Positions 21,701 to 32,106 of a DNA stretch of 64,000 bases are shown here, piece after piece; within the stretch, counting starts at the first letter, position 1, and every line of letters starts with the position of its first letter. The stretch comes from Larix kaempferi (Eukaryota > Streptophyta > Pinopsida > Pinales > Pinaceae): NCBI GenBank assembly GCA_027924585.1, contig BSBM01000762.1:9954501-10018500 (forward strand), written 5' to 3'. The notes under the pieces are model-generated. The model was given only the letters and a program-made list of their open reading frames with translations. It had not been told where the DNA came from and ran no database searches. Made by a program: the position numbers and the translations under genes.

Positions 21701-21892
21701 GTCTTGATCCCTTGTCATGCAGTAGATGTCACCCCAGTTTACTTCTGGTGGCACATTCGTTGTGCATTTGGTGTCTTGGAATGTTGTTTCCATTCTAGTA
21801 CTTTCATCGACTACCTTCGTCCTCCTCTTGCCACCTTTGGCCATAATGTGGTATCCTACACAGTAATTGACATGAATAAGCATGCATGTCAT
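18743..21892 (-). pseudogene. 3' additional ORF (aORF) with coiled coil, copy 2
   Basis: The best-preserved N-terminus: the frame at 21,218-21,892 starts MTCMLIHV, with a second ATG leading into a basic stretch (AKGGKRRTK) that could be a nuclear signal. The helical domain follows (ISTAYRLPKAQ, LITGKQIRKK, PPFKLIALML, WVPIIHYVAFKG). A middle domain comes next (20,675-20,977; YFSPEGTYIRMYGG, YATDYIVHKE), with FHFGERIFHRNDRQGK after it. Then a long Glu/Lys/Arg coiled coil (20,181-20,525), more heptad-rich sequence (about 19,560-19,900), and an Ala/Pro/Gln-rich tail ending in QAPGEQTQG at 18,743. At least five stops or shifts break it. If intact it would be roughly 1,000 residues. No enzyme motif is seen. 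Position and sense orientation match Tat/Athila accessory ORFs; its role is unknown. Confidence 0.7.
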
Positions 21893-24422
21893 AGTGTCTT
21901 ATAAATCTAAACTAATGTCTGTTAGATGGTCTTTAACATAATATTTTTTGAACATGCTCTCTTTATATAAGTGCAAAAACTTAAGAAACATTGATCAGGT
22001 TATCCTTGTGGTTTCTGTGCTGGTCAGGAAAACTGATGGCTACAAGATCAAGGTTGGTCTGGGTGCTCAAGTCCTTAGGATATCGACTGGTGTATGGGCG
22101 TGGAAGATGTCAAAACATAACAGCCGAGACGCCCATGATTTGGTGCGAAATGAAAGGCGGATAGAATAAACACAACTTTTAAAACGCAAGAATCTCGAGA
22201 ACAAAAACACCTAAGCCAAGTGTATCCTAGCTTGGGAAAAACTGTTAGCCGGGATTAAGATGAAAATTTGCAACATGTGAACGACAGGATTACCACATTA
22301 ACGGGGACATGGTAGAAGAGGGGAGACTAGGAAACATGATACCTTGTGCTAGGTGCTCAAAAGGGTTGACAGATAGATTCCAGGGAATCCGTTGTGGCTA
22401 AAAACAATTAAAATGCAGCACTAAACCGTTTGGTAAATAGGCATATACTTACTTGGAAACTGAATGTGTGATTCCCATGACTACTGATCGGACAGTGGAT
22501 GTAAGCCTCCATATTACAATGGGTGCTTTGGATGCTCAAATGGAATGGGCAGATCTCGGAGTGATAAAAACGAATGAAAATGGTAATGGGGTCTCACCCC
22601 TATATATGTAATTTGGCACATGTGGATCATTAATCTGGTGGTTGAATTCCATTAAATGGGTATTAAGCCTGCATACGGCCGGGTCATGTCGAAACTTGTT
22701 TCCATAAATGCGACTGTCAAAAGAAGAAGGTTTATACCAATGCTTTCGACTCATGCGGGAAGAAAAACAAAAACATTCTTCCATTGCGGGAGAGTGGTGC
22801 GAGTGCTTCCATGAATGAGCAATGGATCACGGCGGTTTTAAACGAAAGCTTCCTCTCCCGCGGGAAAGTTATTCAAACTCTTCTGGAAAATGCCAAGGTT
22901 TGTCATTGTGGACACAATGGGAGTGTCATTCCAAAAGAAAACGTTGTATCATTTTCAGCGTATGCGGAAGAGTTACACGAATGCTTTTGTTGTAGAGTCA
23001 AGTTTCAATGAGTTTTTTCCTCCACAGGATTGTTTGTTTTAAACATTCCATTCCTTCAAAGTTTTTTAGGTTATCTGTTCCACCACGGTTCAACTATGGT
23101 TCTTATTCTGTGGTTCCAGAAGACTTAAGCCAACTATGCCGCTTTTTCGGGAAGGTTAGCTGAAAGCTTCCACCAATGCGAGCCAAAAGGATGAGTTTTG
23201 TTTGGTCAAAATAAAAGAAAGAAAACTAAGGAAAAATTAAGATTGAAACTAAGTAACAGGATGCCTAAAAGGTGCAAAAAATTTTTAAAGGCAATTGTAA
23301 AAAAGGAGGGTCCCCAATATTTTTTTTCAAAATCTAAGGGGGGAAATTGTTTTAACAACAAATGGCGATTCACTGGTGAACACAGATCTCTAAAACAGAC
23401 TCACCTAAAGTCGAAAAACTCTCAAAGTGTTGATTACATGTGAAATCGGAGGTCTTTATAGTTTAGTTTCGAAGGATGGATTGATAGCTCTCTTCATGAT
23501 GGTGATAAAGGGGAAGGGTAACTTTTGACTCATCTTTCTTTAAAACTCTCTTAGGGCCGAACCGAGAGTTTTTAGAAAAGGTCGTCTTTTAGAAGTTCAA
23601 AGGTATAGGACTCCACTAGATTGTGGCAAGATCTCACAAGAACATTTGTTTGTTCCTCATTCCCATGCTCTCACATCATTTTGGATGTTTCTTTAATTCC
23701 TGGCTTTAGCCACTTTGAGTCTTCCAGAAATATATTTCTTCTGCTTTCAAGATTTAGATAAAAGTTCTTCAATCCATAATGTCCTTTTGTATGAATAGAA
23801 AATTAGATTTCATGATTCACGGACGGAGAAGAACTTTGCTAAGATGGTTTATTAGGCATCTTTCTTCGGCTTTCTCGAGCTTACTGTTATTTTCTCAACC
23901 ATGCTTTAATTGAGGCGAGAATTTATGGAAACCAGACTCTTTGATATATGCCTTTGGGCTTCACTTGGAGCATGGAATCATTTTAAATACCATGCATCTG
24001 TGAGACATGCTTCCTCTCCATGGGTCTAGTCGCAGTTAACTTCTTGAGACAGCTATTATTGTTAAGGTGAGTAGGCCCTGAGATAGTTAAAAGGAAATGT
24101 TGGGTTTAGTTATTTGACAAGGGTTATTTCGACCAATCAGGAAGGAAAACTCTAATGCATTCCAGGATACTGACGCTTGAAGGTGAGGTTATGAATATGC
24201 ATTCCACTTATTTGTGAGCTTCCGATGAGTTTTCTGGAGTCTCATTCATCTAGCTACACCATGATTGAAGTCTTAGATTTATTGAAATCGAAATGAGCAA
24301 AAAAAAAAAATGACTAGCAGGATAAAGGCAAACTAAAGAAAACTAAAACAAAGAAAAAGCCAAAAAGACAAACAAAAAGAGAGAAAGCATGCTTTATTTT
24401 TGTACAAAAAACCTGCAGAGGT
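21893..24422 (-). other. Spacer between integrase and aORF, copy 2
   Basis: About 2.5 kb without a conserved coding frame. It contains a pyrimidine-rich half (23,570-24,420) missing from copy 1 and an A-rich run near 24,300. The left half aligns with copies 1 and 3. It may hold the 5' untranslated region of the aORF transcript. Confidence 0.65.
21961..21969 (-). promoter_or_regulatory. Internal TATA-like box upstream of aORF, copy 2
   Basis: TATATAAAG on the minus strand, about 70 bases before the first aORF ATG at 21,892; same sequence and position in copies 1 and 3. Confidence 0.4.
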
Positions 24423-25560
24423 TTATGCAAAGTATTGATTTAAGGCAAGGCCGTTGAGAGGAAGGTTTAGTTCCTCTCCTTGTAGGTCTTTCACTTTATA
24501 GGTTGATGGGCCCAGCTTCTCAGTTGTTTGATAAGGACCGAGCCATAGGTGCTGAAATTTTGTGTGCAATCCCTTACCATCATGTTGGTGATCCCATTTG
24601 AGGACTAAGTCACCTACTTCAAAAGTTCTCTTCCAATATTTTCTTTTATTAAACCATTGTTTGACTATGTCTTGGCGATGATGAAAACGTTCTTTGGCCC
24701 TTTCCCTTGACTCTTCTAGTTTTCTCAGAGTATCAATTCTAGATTGTAACGCTTTACTGCTAGTCCCTCGGGAGGATTGGGCCAGCTTCAAGGATGGGAG
24801 TAATATGTTCGGAGGGAGGATGGCTTCTTTTCCATAGACCAGGTTGAAAGGAGAATCTCCTAAGGCATTTTTTGGTGTTACCCTATCTGCCCAAAGGGCA
24901 TGAGGGAGGGTTGTGTGCCAGCTCCTTTGATTTTCAATCATGATCTTTTTCAGGATTCAGATAAGGTTTTTCTTGGTTGATTCAACTAAACCATTTCCTT
25001 GAGGGTAATAATTAGCTGAGTAATTTAATTTGATTCCCCTTTCAAAAGCGAATTCATTAATTTTTATTGACGAAAAATAAGGTGCATTATCAAAAACTAG
25101 GGAAATTGGAACCCCAAACCTAGTTATGATATTCTCTTCCAAGAAGTTGATGACCGTGTCTTCATTAGATTTCTTTAGGGGAACAGCTTCCACCCATCTC
25201 ATAAAATAATTTGTAGCGGTTAGAATGTACTGATGCTGCAGCGAAGAGTTGGGGTTTATTTCCCCAATTATATCTATGCCCCATTGCTCGAATGGTTCGG
25301 TAATGATAACTTGCTGCAAAGGGCGTGTTACTTTAGGTAGCTTTCCAGTGCTTCTTTGGCATACATCACAATTCTTGACATAAGCGTGGGAGTCTCTGAA
25401 GAGAGTAGGCCAATAGTACCCCTCTATAAGAATTTTGTGGGTTTTAGTGTCCCCAAAATAATGTCCTCTGGCAGGTCCATCACGTAGTTCTTTGACCACA
25501 TTAATAGTGTCATCCTTTTCTAAACATCTGATATAAATGTCATCATAATTCTTCCTGAAG
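24423..25560 (-). pseudogene. Integrase domain, element A copy 2
   Basis: The zinc-binding part has Arg in place of the first His (ELRDGP), then His (RGHYFG) and Cys-Asp-Val-Cys. The catalytic core is complete: Asp in QWGIDIIG, Asp in LVFDNAPYF, Glu in LVESTKK, with DD35E spacing. After one stop, the C-terminal part (24,423-24,941) is intact and includes LVLKWDHQHDGKG and the LWLGPYQ motif typical of the gypsy integrase C-terminal domain, ending at LNQYFA. There is no chromodomain. This segment shows what copy 1 lost in its 1-kb deletion. Confidence 0.85.
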
Positions 25561-25765
25561 AGTACTCCTTCAATGATTTGATACGCTGTTTATTTAAGAT
25601 GGAGAGATCTCCTTTGCTTCGGACTCCAATGCTATGGCAAGTAACCTGACTGTAAGTAATGTACTAGGTCTTTGTACAAAGACTCTAGAGTTGTGAAGAT
25701 TGAGCACACGTCTATCATATTCAACTCGGCTTCATTCCTCCAATCTAGCTCTTCTTCAATTTGGC

Positions 25766-26141
25766 TTTGAGTGAGTAACCTACACAGGCCTTGACCTTTA
25801 ATAATGCTAGCTAGATTGAATTCTAAGTCATATTCCTCGAGGTTAGTGACCCAATTCCCTTTTCTTTCTCCCAATTCCTTTTGAACGAAAAGAGTTCTGA
25901 CAACGGGATGAGGAACTATGACTCTCGTCCTATGTTTTAGAATATATGGCCTGAACTGTTTTAATGCTTTGAAGACTGCATATGCTTGTTTATCTGTCAC
26001 GGGATAGTTCAGTTCAGTGCCTTGTAGACCAGTGCTCATAAAAGAAATCGGATATTCATCTCCTGAATCGGTCCTCTGAGTAAGCACAGCTGCGAGAGAG
26101 TCATCAGAAGCGAATGTATACATCATAAAATACTTATCAAA
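25766..26141 (-). pseudogene. Degenerate RNase H next to RT, element A copy 2
   Basis: Same domain as in copy 1, with the same four changes at active-site positions: Phe in YTFAS, Gln in DKQAYAVF, Pro in VPHPVVRTLF, Cys in GQGLCRLL. The frame 25,632-26,285 is open across the whole domain, so the protein fold was kept while catalysis was not. This supports a tether role and agrees with the family having a second RNase H upstream. Confidence 0.8.
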
Positions 26142-26366
26142 ATCTAGACTTCTTACGGAAGGTGCTTTAGCTATAGTGGTTTTAATCTTTTTGAATGCAT
26201 CCTTCTCCAAATCTGTCCATTTAAAATGTACATTCTGCTTAATCATTTGTTGTAAAGGCTTGACGATCTGGGCGAAATCCATCACAAATCTTCAGACGAA
26301 ATTTCTGGTTCCTAAAAGAGATTGCATAGATTTCTTGTTGTGGGGCAAGCGAATTTTATGGATAAC

Positions 26367-27300
26367 CTAAATTCTTTCTTTATCTATTGAGATTCCTTCT
26401 TTAGAGATGACGTGACCGAGGAGTTTTCCTTCAAGAATAGAAAAAATTCTTTTCTTAGGATTTCGCGAAATACCATACTTCCTACAACGATCAAAGATTT
26501 GCTTTAGGTGGGAAGTGTGGTCTTCTTTTTTTTTGGGAAAGACTGTTACATCATCTAGATATACCACTACACATTGACCGCCCAGTCCTCGAAAGGCAAT
26601 GTCCATGGCTATCTGAAAGGTAGCTCCGGCATTAATTAAGCCGAAGGGCATTCTTTGATATGCGAATGTCCCCCACTTTGTGTGAAAAGTGGTTTTGAGT
26701 CGGTCTTCCTCCACTACTAGCACTCGGTTGTAACCAAAAAAACCGTCTAGTAGGGAAAAAATCTCGGATCATGACACGATCTGCAATATTTACTCCATTG
26801 GAGGCACTAGATAGTTGTCTTTATCAGAAGCTCTGTTTAAGTTCCGTAAATCTACGCACAACCTAATCTCTCCTGATTTCTTCCGAACAGGGACTAGATT
26901 AGCCACCCATTCAGAATGTCAGACTTTGAAAATGTTTTTGGCGTCCAACAACTTTTTTCATTCTTTCTGGATTAGAGGTTCAAGCATTGGATGCATTCTC
27001 CTTAGCTGCTGTTGAAATGGTTTGACCCCTTCCTTCATAGGTATTATGTGTTGAATGATACGGGTATCATATGTTTTCAGATCATCATAGGTCCAAGCGA
27101 ACACATCTTTATATTGTTGAAAAATTCTAATGAATTTGTTTCTTTCTTCTGGAGTACAACATTTTCCCAAATTGACATACTTTGGTTCAGCTTCTGTGCC
27201 CAAATTGATCAGTTCATATTGTAGGGTCGAACTGTGGGTCTTGGAATTCGCTGGTCTTTTGAATCTGTTTTGTAAATCGAAGAGGGTTTCTAGCGTTCTC
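26367..27300 (-). pseudogene. Reverse transcriptase domain, element A copy 2
   Basis: Contains the RMPFGLINAGATFQ block intact and the catalytic VVVYLDDVTVF. LLDGFFGYN-like sequence precedes it (about 26,710-26,750). An N-terminal linker (FAWTYDDLKTYDT) lies at 26,958-27,200. Stops fall near 26,725 and 26,955 and before RNase H at 26,366. This is the RT that continues into the rest of pol; a second copy of the N-terminal part lies at 27,727-28,020 because of an internal duplication. Confidence 0.85.
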
Positions 27301-27681
27301 AATCCTTTGGGCATAAAGTTACCTTTAAATGTATCTTTATTTTGTAGACTTGAGTCATGCTCTTCTTCTTCTATGACAAATTCTTGAAAAGCATCTTCAT
27401 TGGTTAAGAAACTAATGATCTGTTCGTCATCGTTGAATACTCTGAAATTTGTGATGTTATCTAGCACGGAAAGCTTGAAAATCAATTCAATAGAACATTT
27501 ATTATTAGTGGGTACTAATCTGGAAGCAGGCGTAGCTAACAGATCAGCTACAGCGTTTTGTACTCTTGGGATAGAATTAATGTTAAAAGCATCAAAACAC
27601 GAGATTAACTTCCAGATTTCTGCTTGATAGCCCTTTAAATGTGGTGAAAGGCAATGAATCGTATTTCTTATTTGTGTAACA
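26914..27681 (-). repeat. Internal direct repeat, unit 1 (aRNH end to RT start)
   Basis: About 770 bp repeated directly in 27,684-28,450, at roughly 90% identity. It encodes the end of aRNH, the linker and the start of RT. Unit 1 lacks the stop found at 7,348-7,350 and 28,054-28,056, so it represents the original copy 2 sequence. Confidence 0.88.
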
Positions 27682-27683
27682 AG

Positions 27684-28450
27684 AATATCGGACTTTGAAA
27701 ATGATTTTGGCATCCAACAACGTTTTTCATTCTTTCTGGATTAGAGGTTCAAGCGATGGATGCATTCTCCTTAGCTGCTGCTGAAAAGCTCTGGCCCCTT
27801 CCTTCATAGGTATTATGTGTTGAATGATATGGGTATCATATGTTTTCATATCATCATAGGTCCAAGCGAACACATCTTTATATTGTTGAAAAAGTCTAAT
27901 GAATCTGCTTCTTTCTACTGGAGTACAACATTTTCCCAAATTGACATTCTTCGGTTCAGCTTCTGTGCCCAAATTGATCAATTCATTTTGTAGGGTCGAA
28001 CTGTGGGTCTTGGAATTCATTGGTCTTCTGAATTTGTTTTGTAAATCGAATAGGGTTTATAGCGTTCTCAATCCTTTGGGCATAAAGTTACCTTTAACCG
28101 TATCTTTATTTTGTAGACTTGAGTCATGCTCTTCTTCTTCTATGACGACTTCTTGAAAAGCATCTTCATTGGTTAAGAAACTAATGATTTGTGCATCATC
28201 GTTGAATAGTCTGAAATTTGTGATGTTATCTAGCACGGAAGGCCTAAAAATCAATTCAATAGAACATTTATTATTAGTAGGTACTAATCTGGAAGTAGAC
28301 ATAGCTAACAGATCGACTACAGCGTTTTGTACTCTTGGGATAGAATTAATGTTAAAAGCATCAAAACACGAGATTAACTTCCAGATTTCTGCTTGATAGC
28401 CCTTTAAATGTGGTGAAAGGCAATGAATCATATTTCTTATTTGTCTAACA
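27684..28450 (-). repeat. Internal direct repeat, unit 2 (copy-1-like)
   Basis: Second copy of the repeat, nearly identical to copy 1 positions 6,978-7,744 at a constant offset of 20,706. It carries the copy 1 stop in the linker (ends LRTL). The junction near 27,682 reads GTGTAACAAGAATATC and has at most a few bases of shared sequence. Confidence 0.88.
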
Positions 28451-28671
28451 ACAATTTCAAAATCACCAAAGACTTTCAAAAACTTAACATTAAGACCAAT
28501 GGATTTCTTCAATCCTTGAATGAGAGCTTCGTATTCTGCGATATTATTAGTGCATTTAAACTCTAACCTACATGACAAAAAATATTTATTTCTATCAGGA
28601 TCAATTAAAATACAACCAGCTCAGTATCCTTCCTGTGTCTTGGAGCCATCAAAGTAAAGAGTCCAAATTAC
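28276..28671 (-). pseudogene. Archaeal-type RNase H before RT, copy 2
   Basis: Same domain as at 7,565-7,965, with YFDGSK, NNIAEYEALIQGL, FGDFEIVVRQI and NAVVDLLA giving Asp, Glu, Asp and Asp. It shares the stop after the first motif (about 28,618) with copy 1. The protein from 28,578 to 28,057 differs from copy 1 by one residue (Tyr to Ser). A partial second copy of its C-terminal half lies at 27,560-27,713. Confidence 0.75.
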
Positions 28672-29029
28672 ATTTTCTTTTCTAACTAAGTTAGTTTGAT
28701 TATTGTCTAAGTTAGTGGCTAAGTCTACTATATTATAGTCAATGTCATCAGCCTGTGAAAACTGAAGGAGATCAGGCTGTCTATATGAAATATGGCTAAC
28801 TTCTTCTGATTTATAGTTTCCAGGTTCAATTTCCAAAAAGTAATTTCCTAAAACTGATGATGAAAAGGCCACTGCTTCATTCTTACCATCCAGCTGAGTA
28901 ACATTTTGTTTCATATGTGGCTCCCTCAATATCTTAATCTGATTCTGATGATTTTGATATGGCAATCACAGATGAGACCAATCTGTTGCAAAATAGCCAT
29001 TAAGTTTCACAGACTAGTCCCTACTCAAG

Positions 29030-29310
29030 ATTAGACCGTATGCATCAGGAATGTCGACCACCATTATATCAATAAACTGACATACTCTAGGATCGGATGA
29101 CAATCTAATGAGTACATCTTTCATCTCCCCAATAACCTTAACAACAGTCCTATCTAATTGTATGATTTGAGATGGGGATGGGATATGCTGCCCATTAATC
29201 CTTTTTCAAATCAACAAAGGCATGACATTTGAGCTAGCACCTGAATCTACCAAACAATTGTGTAAATTGTGATTGAAAATCTCGAATGTTAAGAGGAAAG
29301 GGAGAGTTTG
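29030..29310 (-). pseudogene. Aspartic protease domain, element A copy 2
   Basis: CLVDSGASSNVM is intact within the frame 29,206-29,439, which also joins the end of gag (MCSLPQQRKNLMDSL). The frame stops just after MPLLI, about 10 residues past the active site, so no full protease can be made. Confidence 0.75.
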
Positions 29311-31264
29311 GGATTTCAATTTCCCACCAATAATTGCTTCATTAATTTTTGGGTTTTCCTCAGTGTTTTCCACTGAGACAGCTGTTTGCGGATCTAAGGA
29401 ATCCATTAAATTCTTCCTCTGCTGTGGTAAGCTACACATATTGAAAATGAAAATATTTTCTTTTTTTTTATATCCTCGATTATATCATAGCTCATGTCAC
29501 ATCCTTTCATAGTTGTAGATTTATTTTCTGCTTTGCTTGGAGAAGCTTGGGACTGTTTAGTTCTTTCCGAGTTCAGTTCCTTAGTCACTGTAGGGGCGAC
29601 CAGCGAGCTCATTTTGGGTTGGGGTGGAATAACAGATATATGTCTTCTCAGTATCTGGTTAGACCTAGCTTTGGGCTGTTCTACTGCTGGTTCAGGCAAT
29701 GGGCCTTTACTCCTGGTGGTGATGTTAACGGATGCTATTTGTATTTCATCTACAAACTCTTCACAATGCAGTTCTTGGGCAGGAGTCCAATCCAAAAGAA
29801 TCATTGTGGTATCGGGATTTGGTTCTTCACTGTTGGGAATTTGTTCTTGTTGAGGGTTCATTTGCTTAGGCGTTTGTGCATCTAGCATTTGGTTCATTAC
29901 TAAGCTCATTGACTTAATCCATTGTGGGCAGCTCTTTTCTGAGTGTTGTTCTTGATAGAAAGTGCAGAAGTGGTCCATTTCTATTTCATTTAGATTTAGA
30001 ACAACAGAATTATTGACTGGTGGGGTTGGCTATCCGTTGTCTTCTTTCTTTTTATAGAAAGGTTTAAAAGGTGTTCTCAAAGAGTTTGTTGTTTTATCTT
30101 TTTCTAGATCTACAATCTTATTGGAGAGTTTCTGCATCATTTTGATGACGTTTTCTAAATATGGTACAGGTTCTTCTTTATCCCTAGTTAACAAAAAAGG
30201 TTTCTTGATGGCCGCTAGCTTCCCCTCTACCTCTAAAGCATGTTTTACTATGATGTCATGTTCTTATTCTACCTTCTTGGCTTCCTCAAAATTTTCTGTC
30301 AGGGTAGGGTTTTTTGTTCTTTTGACGAACATTACAAGCGGGGATTTAAGAGTTGTTGTGTAATATTCTACTAAGCATTCCTCCGTGGGCTTCGTTGTGT
30401 CACTGAAATTATTTAGCAATGTTGTGAATCTTTGGTTAAACTCTTGAAATTTCTCATTCTTTTCCATTCTCGTAGACAATAATTCTTTCATGAGAGTAGT
30501 TACAGTTTTCTGATTTCCATATTTTTTAAGAAAGCATTTCTCAAAATCTTCCCAACTTGTTATCGAACCAGTTTGCAAACTAAAGTACCAGAAATATACT
30601 TTAGGTTCGAAAGTATAAGGAAAAAGGAATTAGACCACGTCCTCGTGCTCTACATTTAAAAGATTTAAAGCCAAGTAAAAGCTTTTGAGGTGATCTTCAG
30701 CAGAAACTCCCTTGCTAGGTTCATACTTAGGCAGAACCTTTTATGGGTTCTTGGGCAAATCATGGAATGGTCCGACTACATTCAATGCCCCTCTAGCTCT
30801 CCACGCGGGTATGGCCATGAATCTCGGGGGAGAGCGTGGTGGTGAGTGCAGTGGTGAGTTAAGAGGAGTATCTCTTGGAGGTTGATCCTCTGGGCCTATA
30901 GGGGTATCTGGCCTAACTTCGTCAAAAGGTTCAGTGATCTCTTCTAGAGATAAATCTAACAATTCTTCTAGACTTGAACAAGGATAGAATCTCTTGTGCA
31001 CTGAGGATTTGTTCGAGGTGCTTTGGTTCTAGGTAATAAAGGAACTATGGTTAATCCTCCAAGACTTCTCATATACGAGCGGGTATGTCTCCTGAATTGA
31101 TTTACCTCTTCAAAAGGGACAGCATACACTACTTCTGACTCTTCTATTTCAGAGTTGGGATCTTCTTGATTTCTGGATCCTAGATCTAGAAATTCTGGAA
31201 AGACTGTTGTGGATGGGTTTTCAGTGGAAATTTTGCTAACAAAAGAATCTTTTCCGCTAGCCAT
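29311..31264 (-). pseudogene. Gag, element A copy 2
   Basis: Starts MASGKDSF at 31,264, directly after the primer site. A one-base loss near 30,971, compared with copy 1, shifts the frame after ILVQ; the proline-rich leader then continues at 30,741-31,001. The Retrotrans_gag core is open at 30,264-30,578 (TGSITSWEDFEKCFLKKYG, FNQRFTTLLNNF). The C-terminal part is at 29,406-29,978, with the variant knuckle Cys-x7-His-x4-Cys and the ITTRSKGPLP linker. It is uninterrupted by element C, so it shows the empty insertion site near 30,280. Confidence 0.78.
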
Positions 31265-31273
31265 GCACTGATG

Positions 31274-31291
31274 GCCCCCCTTCTAGCGCCA
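31274..31291 (-). promoter_or_regulatory. Putative primer binding site, element A copy 2
   Basis: Minus strand TGGCGCTAGAAGGGGGGC, six bases after the putative LTR end (CAACA). TGGCGC fits Tat/Athila-type sites; the tRNA is not identified. Confidence 0.55.
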
Positions 31292-31296
31292 AAAAT

Positions 31297-31957
31297 TGTT
31301 GATTCCTCGAATATTGTTGCATCAATCAGCAAGGGATTCTCCCTAGTAAGTAATCCCAATTAGATCACTCACCATTTGGTGTGGGGAATCCATCCGGTTA
31401 ACGGTTCTAACTACCGTGGGTTTTAAAGGTTTGTTTGTCTTATCGGTTGTGGCCTGATCCATCGGTTATGATTTTGTATTTAAAATGATATGCAAGTGAG
31501 CTATGTTAAATGTATGTGGGAAAACAAATCTATGATAACCTAACTTTAATCTAAATTACTTATCCTTATAAGGAGCAAATTTAAAGAATGGGCAATGAAC
31601 TGGAAAATACACCCACTAATTCCACAGATAGTTGTTAAATTGAAAGGAGCATTTGCAGCAAAAAAAAAAAAAAAAAAAAAAAAGATTATCTAAGATAACT
31701 CAGATTACTATAAACATTCAATTACCCATTTAACACAAAAAATTTCATAAGAATATGAAACCATCCACAACAAAGAATTAATTCATAAAAGCCAGGAAAG
31801 ATCTCACAGGAAATGTATGAAAAATTTGCATAAATAGTTCCTTTACAAAATATCAAAGATTTTCACCTACCAAAAGTCCTTCTCTCTTCTTCTTATCAGC
31901 TATATACAGCCTTACAAAATATGTCTAGAGATGACACCTATACCCTAACCGTTTACA
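31297..31957 (-). repeat. LTR shared by element A copies 2 and 3
   Basis: Putative LTR of 661 bp, TGTAAACGG to AACA. It has GCTGTATATAGC as TATA box (31,900-31,909) and a run of about 23 A on the plus strand near 31,660-31,682. Compared with the other LTR it lacks about 88 bp between two copies of GCAGAAATAGTTC. The aORF of copy 3 lies to its right and gag of copy 2 to its left. Confidence 0.55.
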
Positions 31958-32106
31958 TTCCCCAATTTGTCTTGTAGTGCCGAATATTACATAAGGGAAG
32001 TATATAAAATATTTTGCAATAATGGGAGTTAAATATTACAAAACATTAATATGCCAAAGGTATATGCAAAAACTAAATGCTCATGAGGTATAATGGTTGC
32101 TGGAAG

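Larger units (their letters stand above)
18594..31957 (-). mobile_element. Element A copy 2: most complete Tat-like unit
   Basis: The interior runs from gag at 31,264 to aORF at 18,743, with its LTR at 31,297-31,957. It has every domain of the family in the order gag, protease, aRNH, RT, RNase H, integrase, spacer, aORF. It is not active: stops and shifts occur in gag and protease, and a 770-bp internal duplication splits RT. Integrase keeps its catalytic Asp, Asp and Glu but loses the first zinc-binding His. A tract at about 27,689-28,943 is almost identical to copy 1, while neighbouring regions are more diverged. Confidence 0.82.
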
